A stretch of 64,000 nucleotides of DNA from Malurus cyaneus samueli. Its lineage: Eukaryota; Chordata; Aves; Passeriformes; Maluridae. This document shows, one piece after another, positions 33,986-47,718 of this stretch (the stretch's first letter is position 1; each line of letters opens with the position of its first letter). Below the pieces are notes generated by a model, which ran no database searches, was not told the origin of the DNA, and saw nothing but the letters and a program-made list of their open reading frames with translations. The position numbers and the translations under genes are program-made. The DNA is taken from positions 32,511,165 through 32,575,164 of the forward strand of contig CM019217.1 in assembly GCA_009741485.1 (NCBI GenBank). Reading direction: 5' to 3'.

Positions 33986-35527
33986 TACAATGATGTGGCT
34001 GTTAACAAGTCCTAGGTCTTTTTATACGACATATATTGGTCTTGGAATTTCATATGGATTCTTCTTAAATTACTACTATACATTTACTGGATTACTGTAC
34101 AATCATATGCAATTTATATTTTTAACAATAGTATCAATCATTTATTTTTTGCTAAAACTAGGCAGTATGCATATACAATCACTTCTGGTAATTAGAAATA
34201 CTAACAGTATGAATAATAACAGCTACATTAAGACTTAACACCTCATATTTTATAAGGATTGTTCCTCATTACCAGGAAAGACTACCTTTCAGCTGTATAT
34301 TTGCTCCTGCTCTTGACTGCAGACAGCAGAGCAGTCAGAGCAGAATTCTGGTTTTGTGTGGGACCAGGGTCATAGGTAAACTGCTGCTTCATAACCACAG
34401 GGTGTCACTGCAGATAGCTCAATAATCTCCAAAACTCACATTAGTGAGTCATTCAAAACAAAAACCAAAATCATGCTGAATGAAACAATTCTTTCACAGC
34501 TGTCAGTGGTTGTTTGCTGTCTGTCAGCTCGTGTGTTTATTACATCCTGGGACTTGCATCCCAAAGTATGCCAGAACATTGCATTGCTGCTTCCTAAGAA
34601 AGCCCCCCTATCTTTTTGCATATCAGAGTAAACCAGCTGATTTTGAGGCAAAAAGGGTTGTCTTTGCTGCTCTAGACCTGCACAGAGAACACTTCCAACT
34701 ACGGAGCCATGTCCCCCTACAGATCCCTGTCATACCACTGGTAATCCTGTAATGTTTAGTTTAAAAAATCCACAGTACCCCTGAAACAGGTTTCTGCCAT
34801 ACCTCTGGTGATGGCCTTCAGAAAAGATTGGTGCAATAGCTCACTGTGCCTACATCATGACAGTTAATTAGTGGAAACAGAAGAAAGCCTCCAGAAGTTC
34901 CATGACCATTAAAAATGTTGGTTCTATTTATATAACCACAAAACTTAAAAAGAGTAGTGGAAGCAACCATCACTGCAATTTACATAAAAACATGATTAAT
35001 AGTACACAGTAACAGCGTGATTTAAATTTAAAGATCCTTCTTAACAGGCACAAGCATTTCCTCTTTTTGTCTGCTTCTGATACTGAACACAGAACATTTT
35101 GTGTTTCCTTTTTTTCCATTCAGCTAAGAGCCACTTCCTCAAACGAACAGCCCATACATCTCCTGCATGACACAATGCAAAAAGGCTGGTTGAAGGCAGC
35201 AGTAACCTTCTCTGCACAGAGTTCTTCTCCTTCAGAGCCTCCTCACTCTTACTTTGCCTCCTCATCCTCAGTTGGTTCTCCATGCTCAGCTCTCCCACCT
35301 TGCCTCACTGAGGCTATGAGCTTTCTGGGCTCATCTGGGAGATGACCTTTAGGTGATGGGGATGATGCTGTTGCAAGAGGTCCTGAGCCAGGAGATGCAC
35401 TCGGGGGACTGTAGCTTTCCCACCTGATGTCTGATCCCATTGACCAGACTGCTGGTAACGCTGGCGATGCCCTGGGTGAAGCTTTCTTCATTCAGCCTGC
35501 CTGTTACTAAGACCACAGAAAGGCAAC

Positions 35528-35557
35528 AAATAAACCCCAAGTAAATAAACCCCAAGT
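35528..35557. repeat. Perfect 15-bp tandem duplication
   Basis: AAATAAACCCCAAGT occurs twice without a gap (35528-35542, 35543-35557). Confidence 0.92.
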
Positions 35558-35819
35558 GGGCCGTGATCTCTCTGCCCTTCAGGCAGGGCCTTTGACATTT
35601 AAAGCCAAGAGTGCATAATTGTTGGTTAACCTTTTCTCTCCCAGGATGAGGGAAGCATCCTAAGAAAGCATACACTATTATGATAAAATTGTCTCCTGAG
35701 ACCTATGGAAGATGGGAGAATCATCATCAGAAGCTTTACCAAGGCTCCAGCAGGACAATGCGAGCTCTGCCTTATGTTTGGTAGCTTCTGCTCACTGAAA
35801 TGCTGCTGAGTGAAAACAC

Positions 35820-36155
35820 AGACTCACAGTGTGTTTTGGGTTAGAATTGAACTTAGAGACCATCTAGTTTCAAAACCCCTTCCGTGGGCATGGACAGTTT
35901 CCACCAGACCACACCGCTCAAAGCCCCATCCAATCTGGCCTTGAGCACTTCCAGGGACATCCACAGCTTCTCTGGGCAGTAAATAATTTCTTCCTATTGT
36001 CTAATCTACACCTACCCTCTTTCAGTTTGAAGACATTTCCCCTTGTCCTATCACTACATGCCCTTGTAAAAAGTTCCTCTCCAGCTTTTTTAGCACCCCT
36101 CAGGTATTAAATGGCTGCAGTAAAGTCATCCCAGAGCCTTTCCTCCTCCAGTGAC
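35820..36155 (-). mobile_element. CR1 LINE 3'-end fragment
   Basis: Minus-oriented CR1: CAAAGCCCCATCCAATCTGG, CTTGAGCACTTCCAGGGACA, CTTGTCCTATCACTACATGC and CCCAGAGCCTTTCCTCCTCC appear in the expected order. Confidence 0.94.
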
Positions 36156-36519
36156 CAACTCACATCCAAAGGCAGAATGAAAACCAGATTCTTCCACCCC
36201 TTTCACTAGTTCCCATATCTTATGCCCACATGTGGTGTATAAGCCTCTCTGGCAAGCACTCTGCTCTAGTGGGGCTTCCTTGTAGACCACTTCTAAGGGC
36301 CAGTGCTGCACTGGGCTTGGTGGCCCACAGGTCTTAAAGTTTCTGTTCAAAAGCCCAGAGGGTGGCACTCACTTTTCTAAATAAGTTGCAAAAGATGCGT
36401 GGGGGTCTGGGTCATATTGAAATTGGTTTGAAGACAACTGGCTTAGCTGACTTAGCTGCCCAAATTGACCTGGGTCTGTGATGGTGGCAGAACAGCCTGA
36501 GCAGCAGCGAATGACAGCA

Positions 36520-36610
36520 GCAGGGCGAGCAATTGTGTCTGTTGAGCTGGTCACCAGCTGGGTGCTGCAAGGGCTCTGTCTTCTCGGGGCCAGACACAGG
36601 CTGGGGGAAC
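36520..36610 (+). mobile_element. Possible decayed CR1 reverse-transcriptase fragment
   Basis: The frame reads VTSWVLQGLCLLGARH, which resembles the VTSGVPQGSVLGP motif of CR1-type reverse transcriptases. The nucleotides (GTCACCAGCTGGGTGCTGCA, then AGGGCTCTGT) are also similar. The match is short, so chance is not excluded. Confidence 0.3.
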
Positions 36611-37619
36611 TGGGGAGACCCTGCTGGGCCAAGGCAGCACAGGCATGCTTTGATCAGCTTTTCCCAAAGGTACCGCTGTGGGAGGCAGTGGGGAGGGCAG
36701 GGGAAGCGAGAAGGGCAGCAGTGAGGTGGGAGGTCCTCCTGAGCAGGAGGTCAGAAGGGGCACCTCTGACTGCAGCCTTGATCTACTGAGCAGCAGCTCT
36801 GGAGACCTCTGGGAGAGAGGAGGCTTGCAGCAGTGTAGCAGCTACGCTGTCTTTTTGACTTGGATGTTGACCTCAGGAATGTAATCAGACAGCTGATTAT
36901 AAATAGTTTGTGCAGTTGTTGATGAGTTTAAAATGTGCTGCAGCAGGCAGCTGGAAGCAGAGGGTTACTCCAGTGTGCCTTCAAGATGCTATACCTCCGT
37001 CATCCATGGCTGCACAGCAAGTCTGAAAAAGGGAAGTGCTAAAAAAAATACTCAAAAAATGGTCCCAGTGAGAGAGGCAAAAAGGAAGCAGTCTGTCTTA
37101 CAAAACTGAGGATGAGAGACAGGAGGAACATGCCCGAGAGTAGAGAAAATTAAGGAGGAGGGAGAACAGTCACTGTGAGGAATCCCAATCCAGCCATGGG
37201 CCAGGCTTCTTAGAGCTCGAACAAAACAATGTCGTGCAATAAAACTGACTACACCAGCAAAACCCTAAAGCAAAGGAATGCCCTAAATATCAGAAGTAAA
37301 AACCTCCATGTAAACCATCAGTGCTAATACGTGTTCAAGTGGCAGCATTTGATGGAACATGGCAGAAAGAGAGGGGAAAGGGGTAGGGAAGAAGAAGTGG
37401 AACCTCTGGGTCACCCAGCAGGCTGAGGCACCGGCTCTAGCTGAGAGTTGCAACAGCACTGAGATGGGCACAAAACATCCCCAGGAACAGCTGGTTCTAT
37501 CAACCATGAATTTGAGCAGCAGCTGCTGCCAGACTTGTGCTGTCTCAGAGAGCTGAGCAAAGCTACAGCAAAGCTCTGGGGAAAGGCCCAAACTTTGCAA
37601 ACTCAAAGACTTTGGAGTC

Positions 37620-37750
37620 GTCATCCTGGGGTTGTTCACAATTGGACATGGCATGTCTGTGCTGTGGTCTAATTGACAAGATGGTGATCAGTCAAGCATT
37701 GGGCTTGATGATCTTAAAAGTCTGCTCCAATCTAAATGATTCTGTGACTT
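37620..37750 (+). mobile_element. CR1 LINE 3' terminal fragment
   Basis: Ends with TTGGGCTTGATGATCTTAAA, then GTCTGCTCCAATCTAAATGA and TTCTGTGA, the recognisable CR1 terminus. Confidence 0.85.
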
Positions 37751-40593
37751 CACAAATGAAGGAAATAGCAGGCAGGACCAGTGGGGCAGAAAAGGAGGCT
37801 AAATGGTGCTGGGCAGTGTAGAAAGACCTGCTGTGTTATTTTCTGAAGTTACTACAGGGTAGTTTTAAGGAGTAAGTGGAGAGATGCCAGGAATTGTGCA
37901 GCATTCTCCTCTAGAGCATCATCCAAATGGGGGTGGCAGCTGGGATAAAAGTGGAGGAGCGCTTGCTGGGCAGTGAGGCAAGGATGGCTTTGGTGGGCTT
38001 GGGAACCAGGAAAAGCCTTGAAAACAGACAAGCAGGCTATGTCAGAAAACCCTATTTGGAAGAGACCAGTGAGGCAGCAGAGAGATGCAGGAGGAATAGA
38101 ACAATGACCAGTGGTGGGCTCGGAAAACCACCAGGACAGCCACGGCCAGGAGCTGTGCCTTGGTAAAGCACCCGCGGGAGGCGCAGCAAAGCATTGGCGG
38201 GGACCAAGGTGTGGAGCCCTTGAGCAAGAGCAGGAGCTGTGAGGATGCCCTGGAAAGGCCGGGTCACGGATGCCCTGCAGGCGAGTGTGTGGGTAAGGCG
38301 AGCTCTGCTGGTGTCTTCCGCAGGCTGCTTCCACGTTTGGAAAAGTACTGACGTGTTCCCGTGCTGCTTCCCTGCCAGCTGACAGTGCAGGCAGACCGAT
38401 ACCGGGAGAGATGAATCAGGACGGATTGTCCTGGAAGATTTAGATTTCACTCTGTCCTGCCTATGAACACTACCTGGTTTTCAGTTTGACAGGACAGTGG
38501 ATCAGCAGCACAGGGGATGGAATGGGGTTTGTGTCTGTGGGTGAAGAAATCCCTGGGGAGAGGTGAGTCAGGACAAAAGGATGAGATAACAACAGTGTCC
38601 CTCATTTCACTGTTGAAAGTTGAAGTATTTGGGAGAAGCACTGCTCAACAATTAAACTTATAGATGGGAGAATTTTGCTGAGAGAAGAAGAAAAATAATT
38701 GTTGTGAAGGATTAAAAAGAGTCCTCTGAGATGCTGCAAAGCACATTACTTTCTCACCCTTACTTTGGAAAAAAATAGCAATCATCATTCTTGTCCTAGT
38801 GACTGAAACACATACTGCAGCTGAAGGCTGTCTTATTACTGACGCCTGAGTGCATGCACTCGCAGTGCAGCAAAAGTGACAGCAGCAACGTTCACAGGTG
38901 CCAAGCTCTACAAACCCATTTAAATCAATACAATATTCCCATTGATACAGTCTTCCCACGTGGTGGCTGATGCTGTGTCCCTATGGCCGGAGTTCAGCAT
39001 CCCCTGGTGTGTATTTTTAGAGCTTGGTGTTATAAGGCCACAACACTGTGGGAGGCAGAATATAAAGCAATCCATAGCCTTGGATGAGAACAAGGGAGAA
39101 CACCTTGAATAGGTTTCTTACCCAAGATCTGTGCAGAGTGAGAAGGCAGACACTCTTTACTGATGTAAGTCATAGCAATAGAACTAGAAGAAAACCCCAA
39201 ACCCTATGAGCAGAGAAGCTTCAGTTGCCAGATTTCCTGTGGCTTTATGCTTCATGTGGCTTTATGTTCCTTTCATGCCACACATAGGAAGGGGTGAGCT
39301 CTCACCAGGGGTTTTTGGATACCTATGGCTGTGGCAAATGGCTCCTGTGCACATTTCTTCACTGGGGAGAAGGTGACTGACAGCTGCTTTGAGTGATTTG
39401 GTCTTGCACTCATCATCATGGGGGTCTACAGCGCCCCAGAGATTAACAGGGTGTTGAAACCTGTGCGCAGCTGAGCACAGTGAAAGCAGTGCAAAGGCAT
39501 CATGACCTTCTAGGATTCCTTCATTTTAATGACAGAGGTGATTTTATAAGAATCTACATTTCACAGGACTGATAACCCCACTAAAATTTGCCCTGTCTTG
39601 CATATGTTACAAGTGTGAAGCTTTGAGGAGATTTGCTGGGAGCCAGCTCACTCACTGGCCTTATTCTGGGTTTGAGCTCTAAGCCATGTCCCTTGTAATC
39701 CCCTGCAGCTGAATCATGGTAACAAGACAAAAAAACCATAGTGGTGTCACACTTGAGATGGGAAACAAAATTCCAGCTTGGACATACGTGTAGATGTGGC
39801 ACTGAGCAATGAGATATTTCTCTGCAAGGGCCCTGCAAAAGATTGGAGCAAAATGCCACGAAGCTCTGCAACCCAAAGAAAAGAGCAGAAAAAGTGTAAA
39901 AATACAAACACAAGGCTCCTCTACCTCAGGCTTCTTTTTTTTCAACTGTGTCCTGATCTCTCCATAACTGCAAAAGATAAGGTATCTGTAGTGGAGTTCA
40001 CCGTTTACCTCCTTTCTGAAACAGAGGATCATTTGTTTTGCCATCTTGAAAAATATTGCAAAACATTCCAAACACTGATTGCAGTGTAAGTCAACAGCAT
40101 TGCAGGTGCCGCCCATTTCCAGGCGGCTTTTGCTCCACGTCTCCGAGGCGAGTATGGGAGTAGCACAGCCACAGCCAAATTCTGCAGCTCAACTCACTGA
40201 GGTCTCGTGGGGATTTTGGTTGGGAAATGGGAAAACTGAAACTCAGATCTAATGAGATAAAGTGAGGTCCTGAGCTGGGGCTGGGGGGGATGGGAGAAAG
40301 GCTGTTTTAAGGCATTGGTAGCCCTGCCAGCCTCACTGGCCCTGAAGAGGCCTCCTGCCTGCCCCCACTGACTGTCAGTGCATGCTGTTTTACAGAAGTT
40401 TAATTTTCAGCAGAGGTTAGCTGGCTTTGACCTGGTAAAATCAAGGCAGCCATGTCGGATCATGGACCAGCACCAGCGGATGAGCAAGTACTTGTGGACA
40501 AGCTGAAATGCTCCTCTTAAGGAATAAGATTCCCCAGATTGGGAAGAGAGGGGAGAGAATGTGATGAAAACCTTAAATATACTGTTCAGATTG

Positions 40594-40610
40594 AAAAAAA
40601 AAAAAAAAAA
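40594..40610. repeat. A17 homopolymer
   Basis: Seventeen consecutive A after CAGATTG. No retroposed gene body is recognised upstream. Confidence 0.95.
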
Positions 40611-43600
40611 CAGGGAAGCATGCACAAACACTATCAGATCTGCTGACAGCTTTTGTGTAAATATTCTCTGCAACTATTCCACAAACTGTTTGCAACAGGT
40701 TTATGTGCATTAAGTTTTGGCTTGCCAAGCAATGAAACACTACCCTTTCTTTGAAGCTGACTGGGAGCTATTAAGACCTGCTTATCAGACTTTTACATAT
40801 CTAGCCCAAGGTGTAATTTTATAAGGCTTTCCCACACAGAGAACTCTTGACTCTTCAGCCAGATCCACTTCACAAGTGAAATGGCAGTGCAGGAGGAAAA
40901 GAAATGCAGTGAAATTAGACATAATTGCTTTTTCTCCATCTCTATTATACAGGGAGCAGATGAGTCAGCATTCCCACAGAACTACTTTGCTGTGAAAGAA
41001 GGAACTCTGCCTCAGCCTGGTAGCTGTTTTCTCTTGCCTCTGCTTTTGGTATCTGCATACTAAAACCTTCCTGCAGGGTTGGTTACTGCTTACAACCATC
41101 ACAAAATGCATACCTGTGGAGAACTCCTTTCATTCGAAGGAGGATTTGCCACCTCACATGTAATTACTGAAAGCAAGGTGCAAATAGTAACCACAAGCAC
41201 CTTAGTCATGTTTTTCGAAATAGTCCCACTATTGTAATGTGTTACTGAAGTCCAGTTGGGTTCATGGGTCCAGTTCTCATTCCATGACTTACAGAGCTAA
41301 GGCAACAAGACTTCTCCTAGCTTTAAGTTGCCTAAATAGCTGCTTCTGATTGTTGTTGATTTATTTGAAATACTGAAAACACAAGCACAAATTAATTGTG
41401 CTACTGGAGAATCACCATGCAAAGCAATATTATTTCTTATAGCACTGTACAAGAGCAGCATTCCTGAGAGAGGCACATTTGCACCACACACTGTAACACT
41501 GAGTAGGAAGAGACAGCTGTTATCTCTGGGAACTTATCATCCACATGACATAAAAGTCAAAGTCTGAGAGAAATAAGACTAATGAGGAAACCTCACAGCA
41601 GGCAAGACTGGGAAGGTAACCCAAATTTCCTGAGTCTGAGCTGGCACTGAGTCCACTAGCCTACCTTAAGAGACAGTCCCTCTGAAGATCAAGGCAGATT
41701 GATCTCCTGGTTATTTTGTAATTTGGGCATTTTAGCTTGGCCTATTTAAAACTCCCCTGCATACCAATGGTCTTTTATGTGTCTGCCTCTCTCTGATCTG
41801 CGCTTGGGAAGTCAGCAGGTACAGTGCATCACGAGCTTGCTTCTGCATTGCATGTCACTAATTAAAGAAGTCATTCAAAATAAAGCTCCTACTCATGTTC
41901 TCTATTAATAGCCAAGTGCTTCCCTCCTCCTTCCCCTCCCACGACCTTTCTGTTAAAGTGATAAAGCAGCTATGTCCAGGGTTTTGCGATCCCTTGCACT
42001 CAGTTACCCACTCAGCACCTTTCCAGCTGCACTACAGCAGTCATCTGGAGAACTCAAGGCACTTCCCTCAAAAATATGCCATGTAGCACCCCAATAACCC
42101 TATCAAGATCCCACTAGCAAAGGCACATTCTGGGAATAGAGGACTTAAAATTGATGTCAGCTTTTACTGTGCCATGAAATGTTTCTTGTTCAGACCCTGA
42201 CACCAATTATCCACTTGCTTCTGAAGGCCTCAGTTATGTGTGCTTAGCAAACCTGAGAGCAGGGCAACGGCCAGAGTGGCAGAAATGACTTGTCAAAAAA
42301 GAAGTGCAGTGAGAAGGGCTGCCGAAGAGATGAGTCACGGATGAGCTATGCTCCAGAAACAGCTCAGCAGGGCCAGCTGCTGCCTTTCAGAAAGTTAACT
42401 TGCTGGACTCAACAGGCTAACAGTGTAGCAGAAGAAGCTCAGCTGCAGCTAGTCCAGCGCATCCAGGGGATGTTACATCTGCTCTTGCTTTGGAAGGACA
42501 GTCAGTTGGGTGTGCAGAGAATGGAGAAGCGCTCTGGAGATCAGTGTTGCCAGGCCAAACACATGAAGGCAGTCAGCAGACAAGACTTGTTATCCAAAAC
42601 TGTCAAGATGCAGTACATGTTTTTAAAGAACTTCTTTCCTCCCTAAATTTTGCTGCGAGGGCCAAGAGAGTAACCAAAACTGTCTCACAATGCTGTTAAG
42701 CAAATTTCTTGTTCCCTTTCTTCTCTTCTGCTAAATAAAATGAATTGTGTAGAGCAGCTGAGCTGGCGCAGTGATGGGCTGAAGAACTGCAGCCCAATAA
42801 GAGCAGTGACAACACGAACAGGCCTCAACAGTGTTCTTCTCTGTTAAATATTTGGTTTTGGCTCAGGAGACAGGCTCTTCCCACCTACCTGTCCTCTTGC
42901 AGTACCTGGCTGCAGCCAGGCCAATATGATTGGGAAGGTATAACAATTCCTTAGTAGATGTCTGTCACAGGTTTTTATTTTATCTCTTGGCTCTTTGTGA
43001 CCAAAATTTGCTAGGGGCTGGATAAAGCAACACCCTGATGAAGATGTTTGGCTTTCCTGAAAGTATAAGAAGCTTTGAATTGCAATGGAAAAATTTTATT
43101 TTGCCATCTAGTGAAGCTACTGCTTAGAGACCTGGTCTGAGCAAATAGATTTTCCCATCCTGGAACAGTTTTCTGTAATTATGACTTTAATTATTACCAA
43201 TAAAAACAAAGCAACACTCTTGCCCTCTCACTTCTTAGCAACCAGAACAGCACAGCTGGAATATGAGAGCTGAGAGGTATTCACTAATTTACACACCCCT
43301 AAGCCTCTCATGGGTAGGTGTGCCTGCTGGTGTAGCCCAACCAAAAGCAAGGGAAATAGCCCACGGATGGCTTTGCTCTGAAAGGCATTCAGGAAATTCC
43401 CTCTCTGTGCTGCATGAATAGCTCTGGGGTGGTGCTGCCAGCTCACAGTCCTGCTGCAGTCCATGGCTCCCTGCTGCAGCTGGCACAGGGTCCTCAGCCC
43501 AGGCTGCTGTCCCCACAGGTGACACAGCTGTGCCCTGCCATGAACGGGCAGGGGCATGCATCCCATAGGAGCAACCTGAGCAAACTACACACTGCCCTGC

Positions 43601-43815
43601 AGCCATCAGAGAGGGAGAAAAAACGGGGAAAGACCACCAAAAGTTTGAGTTAAAGAACCTAGGCAAAATGAGGGCAAAGAAGTAGGAATGGGAGGCTCTC
43701 CCCATCCATGCTCCTGTGTGCACATTAACTTCAGGTGCATGAAGGTTCTCCCTGAACTCAAGAGGAATTGCTCATGTCCTTTTATTTAAGGGCCTATTTA
43801 CTCAATTGGGACTTA

Positions 43816-43860
43816 AGTGAGTTTTTTTGTTTTTTTGTTTTTTTGGTTTTTTTTTTCCCC
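43816..43860. repeat. T-rich tract with G interruptions
   Basis: Blocks of six to ten T separated by single or paired G, ending in CCCC. Produces a spurious Phe/Val frame. Confidence 0.9.
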
Positions 43861-44108
43861 AGGGCTGGGTCAGGGAGAAGAGACCCAGCTGTCTCTCCAG
43901 GGCTCTACCAACAGGCTCTGGTTTCTATAAAATTTAACATGAGCATAAATACTTCTAGAACACTGCAGAAACACAAAAGCCCAGACAACAACAATATATA
44001 CACAAAATAAATGAAACAAACACCCCCCCTCCCCAAACAAGCAGCCCTCCAGCAAATGAAACTGATTTCAGAGGTCAAATCAGTTAGATCTTCTTAAAGG
44101 GTTAGCCA

Positions 44109-44149
44109 ACACTTTTTCATTATACTTTACACTTTTCCATTATACTTTG
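44109..44149. repeat. Two-copy 20-bp tandem repeat
   Basis: ACACTTTTTCATTATACTTT is followed directly by ACACTTTTCCATTATACTTT, a single mismatch. Confidence 0.88.
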
Positions 44150-45689
44150 GGCTTATTTGTGTTACAGTAATATGCAAATACTTTAAATTCTTAGCTCCAA
44201 AAATCTCACGGGGTTTTTGTTTGTCTGTTTTTCACTTTTTTTATAGGAAAAGTGCCTTTACTATCTAGTATCTAAAAATATCAGTGCTAAAAATTTCATC
44301 AGCACCACAATGTTTTTCACAGAACATATTAAAACTGAAAATAAATTTAACTGTGCATCGTGTTTAAAATTGGATGTCGGCACTCAGGAAGACGTGGGTA
44401 AAGTAAGAATTAGAAGACTCTTGCAATTGATTTATTTACTTCATACTGGCCTGTAATGCAAATTAGCTTTCCTATTTAAATGTACCAGAAAAATAAACAG
44501 ATCAGCTGTGGGTTAGCAAGGGGGCTTAGGTCCCAGCTCCATGAGAAAATTCAGCCACTCCAGCTCAACATATGAACAGATCCAATGGCTGTGACAGTGA
44601 TTTTAAGAACCAAAATGATGGTATAGTTAGCCCCACGTAAAGAAGGGGTAAAATCCACAACAAAAGCAGCAAAAAGGGAAGACATCATAAATGGTCTTAC
44701 GTTTTCAAAAATACTATTAAAATTTAAAAAAAGATGGCTGGCATATTTATTTACCTTCTGGAACTTAAGGGATTCCCAGTTTGAAGTTTTTTTTCTCACA
44801 GAAATGAACTCCAGGCCATAAAGTGACTCATTTTTGGAGGAAAGGCAGGAGGCTAATGGAAACAACTGATTCCAGTAGCTGGATCCCTAAGGAAGGTGAT
44901 TAAAAGAGTAAGTTGCAAAATTTGGCAGTTCTGCAGAGGAAAAGCTGTGGAATATGTGAGGCTTCTGGCTTAAATTTTCTGATTTTAAAGCTGCCAGGTC
45001 TTACTGAAAGAGCAAAGTCACAAGAGATAAAAGTCTCCTTTTGAAGGGAGTTAGTCACTGCTGAAAGTTACATCTAGAAAACAAAAGCTGCCCATTCCCA
45101 TTACCTTTCAGCATTAAAAAAAAGGAATCACAACAGAAGATTTAAGTTTTGGCATAACTTCTGATTTTGTGGTGCTAGGAGACATGAGGGGAAAGGCCTT
45201 TGTTAATGCACGGAATGAATAAAGATCCTTGAACATGCTCCACTGAGATCAGGTAGGAAGAAATGGCAACAGCAAGCTGCAAGTTCTGCCCAATGTCTTG
45301 ACTAGTGTTTCTCAGAGAAGTCAACTGTTTTCTTTGACCAAAACCTATTAATGTGATTCATGGTAACACCACTTTGTGAATAGTGCCCTCTGAGCATGAT
45401 ATTATTAAAATTATGGGAAGTATTTTTTCTATGCAATATACACTGATACCTAAACTACAATGCTTTTTACAGCTGCCTTATTTTGCAACAAATTAAAAGC
45501 ATGTAGTACAAGCACTAACAGCCACTGAGTATTGCAAAAGCCAGCACCAGCCACTCTACTCTTTGCTGGGAGGGAGGTGGTAGAGTAGTATTCCTGCCCT
45601 GAGCCATTTGCAGGCATTTGCAGCCAGGTCTTTTTCAAGGACACCAAAATTGCTTCTAGCCCCTAGAAATCTGTGGCGTTGGAGGCTGC

Positions 45690-46110
45690 TGGAGGCAGAG
45701 TGGGTGTCTTTACATTTAATAGATCTCATGGGGTTTTTGTCTTCTGTGAATACGTACAGGTGCTCTTTTGGGATCCCCTGCGAACTATTGGCACCTCAAT
45801 GCAGGATGTCCTACTGTTTAATTACTTGCTGCAAGAAGAACCACCTCCTTCTGTTAACTTTAAATTGGCCACCTGCTAGTTTCACTCGATGCTCTCTGGT
45901 TCTTATATTAGAAAAGAAAGCAAATAATCCACCCCTACTCATCTCTACTCATGATTGTGTATACTCTCTGGTACATTTAAATAGGGTTGTGTATTCTCAC
46001 TTCTCCATCCTATATAATCTTGGTCCTTGGATCATTGAATCCTTGAATCACTTGAACATCAGGGTGGCTCCATATTTTTCTTTATGTTCATTGCTCTTCT
46101 CTGGATCTTT
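45690..46110 (-). mobile_element. Old CR1/L3-like LINE 3'-end relic
   Basis: A run of landmarks recalls an ancient amniote CR1/L3-type tail in reverse: CTGTTAACTTTAAATTGGCC, ACCTGCTAGTTTCACTCGAT, CTCTGGTTCTTATATTAG, then CATTGCTCTTCTCTGGATCT. It is more diverged than the other CR1 pieces here. The 202-codon open frame at 45608-46216 runs through it and is not a gene. Identification is from memory of the repeat, not a search. Confidence 0.6.
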
Positions 46111-47710
46111 GCCATTTCTGTTACCCATGGGCTGGAGCCATTGTCTCAAGGCATGTTGTAGCCCTCCCCATTCTGTTCTTTGCGTTTCATCCTGCCTTGT
46201 TCCACCAGCTTTCTGAGTGCTGAACAGTTTCTGACTGCTGAACCAATTCTTCCATGAGTTATTGCAACCGTAAAATTTTATTTCTGAGTGGGAATAAGCT
46301 GGTGACTAATGTCTCACTTTTAATCCATTTACTGCTCTCTAATCAAATCTGGCCAATGTAACTGTCTCTAGCCTGGTCAGAAGGCATTAATATCCAATGT
46401 TAACCTAGTTAGACCTTAAGTCTATACAAATTTGGCTTTAGTTGCTGGAGTTTGCTGATTTTGCTGCTTCTTTTGGCACGAAGTTCATAGCCCCTTTCCC
46501 TGTAGCCAAAGCCTAGAGTGACCCTCCTGGACAAGTTGTGGCCTGTCACTACCATGTCCTGCTGATCATCTCCTTTCCTGCACATCTGTTCAGTCAACAC
46601 GCCAATTCAAAGCCAAGTGGCCCATGTCCCTCATTCTCATTCTGCTGTGGTTTCCTGGAAATCAGTCTCTTTTGGAGACTTTTGGAAGTATCTGGGAGTA
46701 TCAGCCATGTGAGTATGACCTTCTCTTTTGCAGTTGCTCTGGGAACCTGTGTACTGCCACATCAGCATGCACTCTCCATGTTGCTGGGAAAGTTTCTAGA
46801 GAAGTTTAGAGGCGACACTTGATTTTACTGCCCTACCTGATATCCAACACCTTGCTTCCCAAACTCTTCCTTGACCTTTCTTACTTCACTAATGCACATG
46901 CAGACCACAGCCACCTTCTAAGCTTGCAGTGGTTTTTGGGAGGTGGTGGATTCCTGACACCCATGGGTCCCTGCCAACCTAAATTATTTTGTGATTATGT
47001 TCTCAGTGCAAGGAAAGCCTTCTCAAAATAGGAGGTCTCATCACCCACAAGGGTGTACTCCCTATCTCATTGCTAGCTCTGTGTCCTTTGCATGTCCAGG
47101 GATGCCTCCACAGAGGGTCATCAGAGCACACAGCACCTGGAGCACCTCCCTCTCCATTTGCTGTCCAGCTGGAGAGCACACAGTTCCTTAACCACTCCCC
47201 TGTGCCACTAGCGGCACATCCGCCGCATCCCGGCACTCGTCCCACCGCTGCCGGCCGCGCATCATGTGGCCGCACATGGAGCTGTACCGCTTGCCGACCT
47301 GAATATATGAGCGTGCAAACAGCACGTGTATAGATACGTGTGCCTGTGAGACAGGCACCTGTCTGTCTCCATACACAGCTTTTGAAATGACTACATTTCA
47401 TATCTCCTTCAGCCTCCAAATGCCCTTTTCCTTTATCATTTATGGCTAAGGCTAAGAATGGCGCGTTGCAGTCTCTCGTCAGTCAATTTTATTTACTGTT
47501 GTTTGAATCGGGATTATCAAAATCCAGTAGAAAGCTTTGTTCTCTACACAGACTCCGTAACTAACGGCAGTTCCTAGAATCTATTGAAATTCAAGCGCTC
47601 TCTCTTGAAGTAACGCAGCTGCTTGAGCCTCGCTCTTTTCAAAGGACCTAATCTGTAACTGCCCTCGTGGAACTATGACACTGTCCTTTTCCAAAAGCAA
47701 CGACAGCCCA

Positions 47711-47718
47711 GCATGCGC
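47711..47718. promoter_or_regulatory. NRF1-like half palindrome GCATGCGC
   Basis: GCATGCGC at the upstream edge of the second CpG island matches the core of the NRF1 site, common in CpG-island promoters. Binding is inferred only. Confidence 0.3.

Larger units (their letters stand above)
31081..47200. other. Intergenic stretch with CR1 fragments, no supported gene
   Basis: About 16 kb between the CASP3 3' end and the next CpG island. Open frames of up to about 200 codons occur but show no family, splice or start support. Recognisable content: CR1 pieces at 33610-33985, 35820-36155 and 37620-37750, a diverged CR1-like piece at 45690-46110, and a few low-complexity tracts. Confidence 0.55.

Noticed and set aside
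37852..38450. Minus-strand frames of 160 and 132 codons
   Set aside because: Pro/Ser/His/Cys-rich, no start context or splice sites, no recognised family; the opposite strand is open as well.
45608..46216. 202-codon + strand frame
   Set aside because: Runs through an old CR1-like repeat; the peptide shows no domain and no conserved family pattern.
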